Positions 35,901 through 45,210 of a stretch of DNA of 54,696 bases are shown here, in pieces. The notes below the pieces were generated by a model. That model searched no databases. It was not told where the DNA came from and saw only the letters and a program-made list of their open reading frames with translations. The DNA comes from Hymenochaete sp. R1. Taxonomy: Eukaryota; Basidiomycota; Agaricomycetes; Hymenochaetales; Hymenochaetaceae. The DNA is taken from NCBI GenBank assembly GCA_019400425.1, contig JAFREE010000163.1:1-54696 (forward strand), written 5' to 3'. A program made the translations under genes and the position numbers. Numbering within the stretch: position 1 is the first letter of the stretch; every line of letters starts with the position of its first letter.

Positions 35901-36210
35901 AACAGCGACGGCGGAAGCAAATTTAGGCATGAAAGACAAAAGCGCGCGTGAGCATTCAAAGCGCATACAACGACGACGACGACGACGAACGACAACGAGC
36001 AACAAGAAAAGACACTCACCCTCCAGGCTCTCTCGGCGGTCCTCCACGTCCTCGACCGCCTCCTCGACCTCCACGATCTCCTCCGCCCCCACCGCGTCCA
36101 CGGTCACCCCCACCACCGCGGCCAGCGTATCCTCCTCCTCGTTCTCCTCCACCACCACGTCCTCGACCACGGCCGCCGCCGCCTCGTCCTTCTCCACCTC
36201 TATAGCTCAT
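32951..36210 (-). CDS. Argonaute protein with RGG-rich N-terminus, 962 aa
   Basis: Small-RNA-guided effector of RNA silencing. Five exons (36210-36020, 35826-34865, 34806-34235, 34172-33720, 33661-32951) total 2889 nt in frame. Exon 1 encodes about 63 residues of Arg-Gly repeats (RGGGGRGRGRGGGG style), a likely methylation and RNA-binding tail. Then come the N domain, the linker and PAZ region (exon 2 to early exon 3), the MID domain, and PIWI (exons 4-5). The slicer residues are all present: Asp685 in GMDVTHP, the glutamate finger Glu726 in NIQETRKE at the exon 4-5 border, Asp758 in YRDGVSEGQ, and His857 in PTHYFAVHDE. It should therefore be catalytically competent. The C-terminus ends NSMFYL, typical of eukaryotic Argonautes. 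Intron 1 (193 bp) is long for this window and contains a CGA repeat. The gene is divergent from the NTPase gene, with 361 bp between start codons. Confidence 0.95.
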
Positions 36211-36571
36211 GTCAGTGTTGTTCGATGGGTTGTGGAGGGAAAGAGTGGGGAAAAGGAAAGGAGATGGTGGTGGTTAAAATACAAGAAAGGGTGGGAGTGT
36301 GGCTGTAGTGATTTCTTCCGATTTTGTCGCCATCGATCTCTTCATTGTTCTTCTTCTTCTCTTTCTTCGTCGTCGTCGGCGTTGACGTTAACGTGGGCTA
36401 AGCGAGGACAATGGCCGTGAACAACGAGGCCAGGTCGACGAGCACGTACAATCACAACGAGGACGCCATGCTCGCCCCGTGCCTTTGGCGAGCCATTGTT
36501 TCTTCTTCTACTGCTTCTCTTCTCATTCACAGTCCTCGTCGCTGCCGTCGCCGTCGTCGTCACCGTTGACA
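36211..36571. promoter_or_regulatory. Shared divergent promoter region, Argonaute / P-loop NTPase
   Basis: 361 bp separate the ATG of Argonaute (36210, minus) from the chosen ATG of the NTPase gene (36572, plus). The middle carries pyrimidine-rich and trinucleotide runs (TTCTTCTTC and CGTCGTCGTC, about 36345-36380). An upstream open extension of the NTPase frame lacks an ATG. Co-regulation is an inference from spacing. Confidence 0.5.
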
Positions 36572-39500
36572 ATGACGCCTCCGACACGCTCTCGTTCATC
36601 GCGCTCTGCACAAAAGGCGACAAAGGCAAAATCACACAATCGGTCGTCATCGTCGTCGTCGACTTCGTCCCATTTTGACGCCATCGCTTGGATATTCCGG
36701 ACGAACCTGCCTCCAAGACGTGGGGCTCAGCTCGAGCCTCGTCACAATCGGAACATCTTCGGCCTCGCAGATATCATCGGTGTGCTCACAAGCGTACGTG
36801 CTCAGCCCTCGTTACTGCCGATGTCGAGCTAAATTGTCGTATACAGCCCGCTCAAACTCTTCGATCGCTCGCCGATACACGCAAAGACCTCCGCGACACT
36901 CGCAGACAACTCGCCTCAACTCGCTCTCAGCTTTCCTTGGCGACTCCAAACCTCAACCCCGCCTTCGAGCTTGCCGTCGCCCCCTCTTATCCGCCATCTC
37001 TCCTGCCTTATCCACCGAATGCCTATTTCCCCCGTATCGCTGAAGAACATGCTCTCAGGTCGCTTCTGCGGTGCGAGGACACGCAGTCGCACTCTCAGCG
37101 CGAGTTTGTGGTTTTATTGGGCGTGGAGGGTGTAGGCAAGACCTGGCTCGCACGAGAGGTCTTAACGAGCGCTTTCGAGGATGACGACGACAACGGCGTG
37201 CGGGGAGATCTTACGGCCCATCCAGAAGACGGAGAGCATGGCACCGAAGAGAAAAAAATAACTAATGCGGGGTCGGAGGACGGAGACGGGCGACGCCGCT
37301 CGCGAACGCATTCCAAGTACCATACCCTGCACCTCGATCTCAGAATACCTGGGTTCACGCCAGGCGACCTTACGGGGCTTTACATTGTCCTCAGCACGCA
37401 GATGGAGGCGTTCATCGGGTCATTGGTGGATGAGTGCGCATGCTCGAATACGAATGCACGTACGGAGGAGCTCAGCGAGAAAGACGAAGAAGATGGAAAT
37501 TCTGGTTGTGAATGTGGATTCGAGCTGTTCGAGCAGGAAGCAAAAGCGTTCCGGGTGAGCTTCGTTCTTACGACGTGTTTCTCTCTCGTTCACGCCGTAA
37601 ATTGACTCTGTTTGTTTATTTCATCCAACCATGCCGCATAAAACCTCGAACGTTATTCTCAATCCAAACAAACACTGAAAAATACAGCTCGACCGCCTCG
37701 CTCTCCAACAACGTCTTTCACTATCCGCGTCCACATCTACTTCCGCGCCCCAAGCTCCATTTCATCCCATCCAACCCTCACCCAATCCTTCAGGCATGAC
37801 CTTCACTGCTGACGCCGGCGGGCTACCCACACTCACACCAACAGACATCGCCCGCCTCCTTGACCGCTTCCGTTCGGCCTTAGCATCGTACGCCCAGATC
37901 CAGTCAGAGGCTGAGCCTTCTCACAGCGGATCCCAGTCTAATCCGCTTTCGAGGTCTGGTTCGCTTGTGGTTGCGGGCCAGAACGATGCGAAGGGAAAGA
38001 GTGCCCCCAGCGCGCCTAAAGCCTCCGGTGCCGCGTCTCTCCCCGGGTCTGCTATTAAATCTGTTTTTGGGTTCGGGGGGTCCAGCAGTGGTGGTGTTGC
38101 TGGGGCCGCTAATGGAAGTGGAAACGGAGGCGGAGGAGGGAGCACTTCAGCACCGTCGCTCGCTACAACGCGCACGCACGTGAACTTTTTGTTTAACGGT
38201 GGTGAGGAGGTCCGTGAGGACGGGAATAGCCAGACTTATAGTAGGAAAGGGGATGAAGAAACCGAGAAGGATGAGAAAGGGAAGGAAGCAAAGACCGACG
38301 GGATGTCCGTTTCTGAGGACACGAAGGTCGGGATGGTTGGTGGACAGGTACAGGGACAAAGCCTGAGTTTGGGACTGGGGCATGGGAAGGACAAGGACAA
38401 GGAAAAAGAGAGGAGTGTAAGAGGGAGTGGAGAGACAACGCGTCGGGGTGAGATGAAGATGGAAGCAAAGGCGGCGTCAGTGAGGACGGCGATTGAGTCG
38501 GTGTCGAGAGGGTTTAGGAAGTCCAAGAAGACTTTAGTATGGTTCGTTGACGGTGCGGAGAAACTGTAAGTCCTACGATTCCTTTCCTGGTTTTGCACAA
38601 CGAATGGGAGCCTCGAAACTTAATATTAATGTTCATTCAGGTCAACGCTTGTTACTTCGACACCTGCTCTGAAGACCTTGCTTGATGCAATGGTCGTCCT
38701 CTCGACACAGGATGGGTTATGTCACGTCCTTCATGCCTCGAGCGATCCGTTTTATGTGTCTGTACTCAGGCGGTCAGGGGTATTGGGGAAGTGCAAGGTG
38801 GGCTTTCATACAGCTCTACACGCGCATTTCAGTGTCTTATTCACTCTATTAAACACTCATGATTTCAACATTCAGCTCCTCACGATCACCACTCCGTCCA
38901 AACACGAAGCTCATACGTTCTTCTCGAAGCGTCTCCTCCCGTCCGTCCCGCTCTCTCTGTGCGAACCACTCTTGGCCGAGTTCGACGCGCTATTTGGGGC
39001 GTTGGGTGGTCGAATCGAACATTGGGAGACGTATATCAGCGAGTTTGTGCGGGCAGGGGGTGGTTTGAGTGGTACGTTTCCCTTTCTCGCTCGAACTAAA
39101 TACAAGTCCAGAAGACTGATTTTTCCCGATTCCTTCATTTGGCCTTCACACTGGTAGTGGAGAAATCGACCCCATTCACAAACGCACACGCTCTCCTCCA
39201 CCTTACCCTCCTGCACGCCTCCGAAGCCGAACTCGACGCGCTCGAACGGGAAGAAACCCAGGAACACGAACAGCATAGGAATGAGCAGCTCCAGCGTGGG
39301 TTGCGAGTCTCGAGGCGACTATCCATGCGTGTTGGACGAAGTGGCGGGGTGCTGAATCCGAACGCATGGAAGGCGTATGAATATGCCGGCGCCAATGTGG
39401 ATGAGCACGGGGGACTCCTTCAGGATCAGAGTCAGAGACAACCACCAACGTATACGACTTTGCAGCTCCTTGAGCTAATCCATCGCGTTTCGTCTTCCGT

Positions 39501-40320
39501 CCCTCCCGCAACTCCTACACTAGCCACGTCATCATCGTCCGGACGCGCGAAACAATACGCGACCGCTGGGTTGGGCTCGAGGCTGTGGCCGCCACCTGTG
39601 AAATATTTTGCGTTGGCGCGTGAGTGGGGGATACGCGCCGTGGACGGGCTCGTGAAGACGGGAATTGTGGAGCTGAGATGGGGACCTTGTGTGAAGCCTT
39701 CGAGGAGGGCGGGGTCTGGGTGCCGTCGTGATCGTTGTCGCGGTGGAGGTCGAGAGAGTGGAGTGATGAGGATGAGATCGAAGTCGAACGTGAATGTAGG
39801 CGAGACGGGCCAGGAGGGGTTACACCCGCTTGCGTTCGCAAGGTCGGAAGAAGCGTTGGCTTTGGAAGGTGTGATTGAGCCGCTGAGTGACGAAGACGCA
39901 GCTGTCGTAGTTGATCGGAAGGACTTCGGGAACGAAGACGAGGTTGAAGGAGACCCTGACGCCGAGCTTCATTCCCCGTGGTTGAACCTAGGCCCGGACC
40001 CAGGCCCTACTCTTCTTCCCGTCTCCCCACTCATGGCACACGCCATGAGAGTCGTCCTCGCTGAATACGAGTACGAGGACATGTTGGCTGAGCACGAAAA
40101 CGATCATGACCATGACCGAGAACGCCGACGGGGACGTGGCGCTGAGACTGGTGTTGGTGCTGGTGCTGGTATGGGGCCAGGCGTCGGCACTGGTGTGTCA
40201 GATGACGAGGATAGAGGAACGGAGAGAGGTGGGATGGGGAGGGAGAGAGGGTACCGGAGCGAGTCAATGAGCGATGATAAGTCGGATTACGTGAGTTTGT
40301 CGGATGTGGATGAGTATTGA
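36572..40320 (+). CDS. P-loop NTPase (AAA/STAND-like) with large low-complexity insert, 1107 aa
   Basis: Six exons (36572-36793, 36847-37554, 37688-38565, 38641-38797, 38876-39071, 39158-40320) total 3324 nt in frame. The N-terminus is Ser/Arg-rich and basic. Walker A (GVEGVGKT) is at residues 166-173, preceded by FPRIAEEHALRSLL, the usual lead-in of AAA/NACHT-like modules. The Walker B-like strand TLVWFVDGAEKL sits near residues 592-603, followed by SVLRRSGVL and a sensor-like strand LLTITTPSKHEA. The roughly 420 residues between the Walker motifs are mostly acidic and Gly/Ser/Lys-rich, not a folded ATPase segment. The helical C-terminal part (ALLHLTLLHASEAELDALE; LALAREWGIRAVDGLV region) is followed by an acidic tail. 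It resembles uncharacterised basidiomycete P-loop proteins; the function is unknown. The ATG at 36572 was chosen because upstream in-frame starts are not ATG. Confidence 0.8.
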
Positions 40321-40595
40321 GGGACAGACAGATTTTGCCACTTTTTATTTTGGGTTCTTTCTGAGTTATATCGAACGGATCTCGTTCGACGGATTTCATG
40401 CTGCGGACACTATCTATACCTTTTCATCTTGTTATTCTTTCTTCTTCCTTGCTATATTCTTTTTCGCTATGCCTGGATTTTTTGGGTCGTATTTAGTACT
40501 GTATTTGAAAGCAAATGGACTGGTGATTTGAGAAGTTTCGATGAATCGAACTCGAGATAGCGATTCAGGATGCTTTTAAATTGCCAAAGACATAA

Positions 40596-40695
40596 GGTGA
40601 GATGGCCGAGCGGTCTAAGGCGCTAGACTAAGGCTGACTAGATCAGACCGGACATCTAGTCCGAAAGGGCGTGGGTTCGAATCCCACTCTCATCA
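40596..40695 (+). tRNA. tRNA-Leu (AAG) with 20-nt intron
   Basis: Acceptor stem GGTGAGA (40596-40602) pairs with TCTCATC (40688-40694) with one G-T wobble. The D-arm region is GCCGAGCGGTCTAAGGC. The anticodon stem CTAGA/TCTAG encloses loop C-T-AAG-G-intron-A, with the anticodon at 40630-40632. The intron is about 40634-40653, directly after position 37 as in eukaryotic nuclear tRNA genes. A long variable arm (TCCGAAAGGGC) marks a class II tRNA. The T arm is GTGGG-TTCGAAT-CCCAC, with an internal B box. The discriminator is A. AAG is read by leucine codons CUU and, after A-to-I editing, CUC. Confidence 0.95.
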
Positions 40696-40699
40696 GTTC

Positions 40700-40703
40700 T
40701 TTT
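40700..40703 (+). terminator. RNA polymerase III terminator of tRNA-Leu
   Basis: A TTTT run begins four bases after the 3' end of the tRNA, the standard Pol III stop signal. Confidence 0.6.
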
Positions 40704-41143
40704 GATGAGAAAAGAGTTTTCTACTTTTCGTGTTCATCCAAGTTTTACGCGGTCAGTACGCAATCTTTCAGTCGACCATCTTCGTTGCTATCGTTTGAGA
40801 AGAGTTTACATAGCGAATTTTTAAGAAAGCCTTTGAATGATGGAAAAGCTCTCCTGTTTTCTTTCTCTCCTACGTTGACGTCGACTGGTGACTACTGGCG
40901 ACTACTACTAATTGGAAGGTGAACATGTGCAAACTTGTTTTGCGCAATGCAACCATTCTCTGACCAACTAATCAGCTTTGCGGTCTCTTGCCTGGTCTGT
41001 TCCTACGTTATCCTAGTGCTGCGAATTTTCCGTCTCTCGAATATATCCCCGCTCACTCCTTTCCACGCTCACTTTCTTTTATCATTTTATCACGAAACTT
41101 GCGTTTACTAACTTTACTTCGACTACAAGCGTGGTGGTACTGA

Positions 41144-42915
41144 ATGTCTGTCAGAGAAGAGTCGGTATGGCATAGGCTATCTTCCATGTCGGAGCTGCTG
41201 TGCCACGTTTTCTCGTTCTGCTTGAATGACCAGGACAACAATGATTGGGGATTGTGGACTCGCTCAGCTCCCTTGATCCTCAGTGTAAGTCTTTCATCCA
41301 CCTTCGTATCGGAAAGGCATTCACTGAAAATTCGCGTCCGTTAAACATTGGTCGCAAGCAGCACGTCTGCAAACATTGGCGTAGGCTTGCTCTGTCTACC
41401 CCTCACCTATGGTCTACCATCCGTATCAAAACGCCGCTCAGTGAGGCAGAGCTCGGTGAAACGGGTCTCGCACTTGACCGCCTCACGACTCGATGTGCCA
41501 TTTACTTGACCCGTTCCGGTGAAACTCCGCTCTCACTCGACGTCGATATATCTAACCTCGTTTACAACTCCACCTTCGGTCAGGCTCGGCAGGCTGTTGT
41601 AGGCGCGAACGTCAACAACCTCCAAACTGCCCACCTCATCTCTTTGCTCCTTGCTCATTTCCATCGATGGCGGAATGTTCAACTCAAAGCCCCTTTGAAC
41701 ATGCTTGTACCCGTCTTTGCGTTCTTGAAGGCTGGGAAGAAGACTTACCTAGAGACCCTCACTGTCGACTTTTCGTGTACGCGATCGCTTGAGTTCTCTG
41801 ATTCACCGCCGAGAAGGGATGAATTCGCTGTTTCGCTTGCGTTGGGAAGCGCGCCGAGATTGAAGAGACTACACTTATATGGGAATTGGGACGACAGGGT
41901 CAATATTAAACTGGACTTGGGGGACATACCAGGTTCGTTGGAAAATATGTTGTTGTGGAATGTCCATTTAGGGGTAACGGGTCCACGATCTGCTGATACT
42001 CGCGTGGACAGGCGACTCGAAACATCGTCCAACTTGAAGTTGAGCAATCTGAGAAGCTTGTGCCTGTCTACATATTTTACTCCTCAAGAGCTTCTTGCCC
42101 TTCTTCGCTCTGTACCTTCCATAGAAGACCTCTCTCTCGAGACCAACTTCAAACCCGACAGTGACTTTCCGATTGAAATTGTCCATTCCCCAGCTCACAG
42201 CTCGTCTCATTCACGTCCCATCACACTCACCAGCTTGACTTTTTTCCGCGTCCATGCCACGGAAGTTATGTCCGAGATCCTCAACTACCTCACCCTTCCA
42301 TCCCTCCGCCGACTCGAGTTCAGTTGTGGGCGCGGACCCGACTCTCGGCACAGGCTGTTACCTAGTTTGACCGAGCTCCTTCGATCTTCGGGATATCCTA
42401 CAGTCGAGTTCTGCATGATCTCAGACGGATTGGCGAGCATAAAAGAGGGTGAATTCATTGACTTGCTGAGGTGCTTGAGAGGGGTGAAGCAGTTAAGAGT
42501 GTTAAAGCGAGGGTTAGGAGACGCTACTTTGCGTGCTCTTACAATGGATGGAGAGCGTCAGTTGTCTGTTGTAAATGCTGAAGCATCTACCATGGACCGG
42601 GAAGATGAAGCTCGCGCAAGCAGGGATTTTGACTCAAGTGTAGGGTTAGAAGAATCTGAAGGGACAAGATTTGACGCCCAAAGCTCGCTTTGTCCGAACC
42701 TGGTTGATGTCACCTTCAGCGCTGGAAATCATTTCTCATCGACGGCTCTTTCAGGGATGATACTATCGAGAAAAGAGCCCGCACTAGAGGTCGTACAAGC
42801 TGTTGTTGAGGATCCGGGGTCCGTCAGGGCTTCATTGGGAATAGAGGAGCGTATAGAAGCTGGGCTCGAGTTGAAGTTGTGGAACAAATCAGAATATATT
42901 CCTCTTTTTAGTTAG
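41144..42915 (+). CDS. F-box-like protein with leucine-rich tail, 564 aa
   Basis: Two exons (41144-41284, 41362-42915) give 1695 nt in frame. The N-terminal MSELLCHVFSFCL, then after the intron HVCKHWRRLALSTPHLWSTI, is the agaricomycete F-box pattern (hydrophobic L-P/E-L-L-x-x-I/V-F start, VCxxWRxLALxTPxLW end). The remaining roughly 480 residues are Leu-rich, with irregular repeats such as LRSLCLSTYFTPQELLALL and LTSLTFFRVHATEVM, fitting an LRR-like substrate-binding region. F-box proteins bring targets to SCF ubiquitin ligases through Skp1. Mushrooms carry very large numbers of such genes, so the target cannot be guessed. The intron position inside the F-box is typical of the family. Confidence 0.88.
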
Positions 42916-43028
42916 TAACAATCGAATCGTTTTAAAAGACTCGTGTCGTCATTTCAACGAAAGGATAAAGTTGAATATTCCAACGTCCAAATTGGTGGAA
43001 GGAATACGTAATATTTGCTACTCTTGCT

Positions 43029-44940
43029 TCATTCCAAGCTGGCTTCGTCCACTTCGGCCACTAGTGCACTTCCTGTATCGAGTTTCTCTTCCCCGAGTTT
43101 CGCTTTCTCTCTTGCCAACCGGCCCTTTCCGCGCGCACGATCTACCGAAATCCAATCATCTTTTGCCTCGGAAAAGATACGTAACGAAGCATCATACGAG
43201 GCAACGAAGCGCTCGATTTCCTTGCTGAAGTCCGTGAACGTAGAGTCGGAGGGCAAGTTCGAGTCTGAGTCCGATTTAGCAGCGACGTTTGACTGCTTGA
43301 GGACGGCTCGGACAGAGGCGAAGAATGCCTCTGCTATGGACAAATTATGCGCGGCGAGGAAAGCATGGGCTGACATCTCGTGGGTGTGCAGGAGATGGTG
43401 GAGGTACGCGCGCGTATATGGTTTGTGGAACATAATCTCCGACGCAGAGCCTAGATTGACGACGGATGTCTGCTGGTGTATGGTGGCTTGTTGACGATCA
43501 ACCTCTGCGTGCGAAAGTTCTTGTATGGCAGCTGGAGCACGAGGAGAGCAAGCTATACACAAGCAAACAGGAAGGTTTGACTCTGATTCACTTCTTTCGT
43601 GGGAGAACCCATCGAGGAATGAATCAGATAGTCTTCCGAAATCCATGGCGTACCGATCGTGATACAGATTGTGTCCTAGATCCTTCTTGATATTATTTTC
43701 CATTGTGCCTTTTTCGACGCCCTCTACGACTGGGAACGTAAAGTCCAAAGCAATACCCCAGTCTGCAGCTTTTTGCGCCCACCCAACATCGAACAAGTCC
43801 ACTCCAACGTCACGTATGAGCTGCAGAATTTCGTGCGGCGAAGCAGTGCCTGAGATGAGACGTGGCTTTTCGGGACGGAGTGGGGAAAGGGACGAATGCA
43901 TTAACTCGGTGGCTCGGGGAATGACGATGGGCGAGTTTGGATGTATGAGGGGATTATCAATGATCCTTTCTGATGGCGCGCTAACTGCTGGTAGTGTGAC
44001 ATTGTCTTGATATGATGCGAGTATAGAGGAGCGTAGGGGGATGAGGTCGAACGAATAGCCGAGGATACCGTCATCCAAACATTTGAAGGGTTTCATTCCT
44101 TCTGCTTCCTTCCCATGGAATGAATCATTGAGTGATCTCGAGAACGCGTCACGCGCAATTTCGCTGACGTCTCCTACCAGAGGTACGAAATAGTTATATG
44201 GATGATGTCGTTGGTCATCCGAGTCATAGCTGTGTTCCATTTCACCATTTGAACTGGATTCGAGAAGGCCAGCCAACCAAACTGCCGATCTTTCGATGCT
44301 TTTTGTGATTCGTTTCTGTGAGTATGGAGGTAGAGTGAAGGGGGTATCCGACAGAGCGATAGCAAAGTCGGGGTTACACGTCTTCACATAAGACTTGTAC
44401 TGCTCTGCTGTAACCTAGTTTATATTTAAGGTCGAATTTAGAATCACAGATAAAGGGAGTTTCGACACAAACCTTTCTCACGCCACGGACGCAGAGTACA
44501 TTAATCGATCTGTTCCCATTTGGTGGCATTTCGCGACCGTCAAGGGGATCTCGTAATGACATAGAGATGATATGACGGTCTCCGTCTACGCGTAGGAAAG
44601 ACTCCAAAGGTCTTTGGCTGTCTGCGGTGAGTGGAACCGGAGGCATATGTTCTAAGCTAAAGAACTTCACGCAATGAGCCGTCAAATGGATGATCGCTGG
44701 GAGATCAACTCACAAACTTTCAAATGAGACATGCATCAGTTTTGTCCCACTTGTACTCTGAACATGATCGCGAGACAGATGAGGCACAATTCCTCGAGAC
44801 GTCGACGCCAGTGCGCACGGAGTATCGAGTACAATATCCGTGGTGTTTGATTTCTTGACAGATAATCGACCAAGACGCGGACCGAATGCGGATTTCGCAG
44901 TAGAGCGGTTGGCTTCGGAAAAGCTTACGATACTGCGCAT
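43029..44940 (-). CDS. QTRT2: Queuine tRNA-ribosyltransferase accessory subunit 2, 598 aa
   Basis: Three exons (44940-44714, 44656-44473, 44414-43029) give 1797 nt in frame. The start MRSIVSFSEANRS leads into FGPRLGRL and TSRGIVPHLSRDHV, the N-terminal tRNA-guanine transglycosylase fold. RLISGTASPHEILQLIRDVG and VDLFDVGWAQKAADWG form the barrel region. The zinc site is CLCIAC followed, after an insert, by FHKPYTRAYLHHLLHTHEMSAHAFLAAHNL, supplying the His ligand. This accessory subunit pairs with the catalytic QTRT1 to insert queuine at position 34 of GUN-anticodon tRNAs, at the mitochondrial surface in animals. At 598 residues it is much longer than the roughly 415-residue animal protein. The extra length lies in loops and a charged C-terminal tail. 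It lies head to head with the Clf1 gene. Confidence 0.88.
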
Positions 44941-45210
44941 TTTCGATTTTCTGAGTTTATATGACAAGTTATTTGGTTTCAATACCGGTGAGATGGTTAT
45001 CGCGGTAAGAAGGAAAGTTTGACTCGGACAAAATCAAAGTCAAAAAAAATTCAAAAGAAGAAATCGTGTGAGAAGCAGTCACGTGCATTCCTAGCGTTTC
45101 TTCTGTTTCTTCTGCTTCTGCTTTAGCGAACTCGCACTTTCTCCTCCATCCTCCTATTAGTTCTGGCCCCTTCTCGGAGCCGTTATTTCCAGGCAGAGAA
45201 ACTCGACAAA
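44941..45210. promoter_or_regulatory. Bidirectional promoter region, QTRT2 / Clf1
   Basis: Only 270 bp separate the two divergent start codons. A CACGTG palindrome (bHLH E-box type) lies at 45080-45085, and a pyrimidine-rich run (TTTCTTCTGTTTCTTCTGC) follows at about 45098-45118. Shared control of both housekeeping genes is inferred. Confidence 0.45.

Noticed and set aside
35929..36420. Plus-strand Pro/Arg- and Ser-rich frames
   Set aside because: They are the complement of the Argonaute RGG exon and of its repeat-rich intron and promoter.
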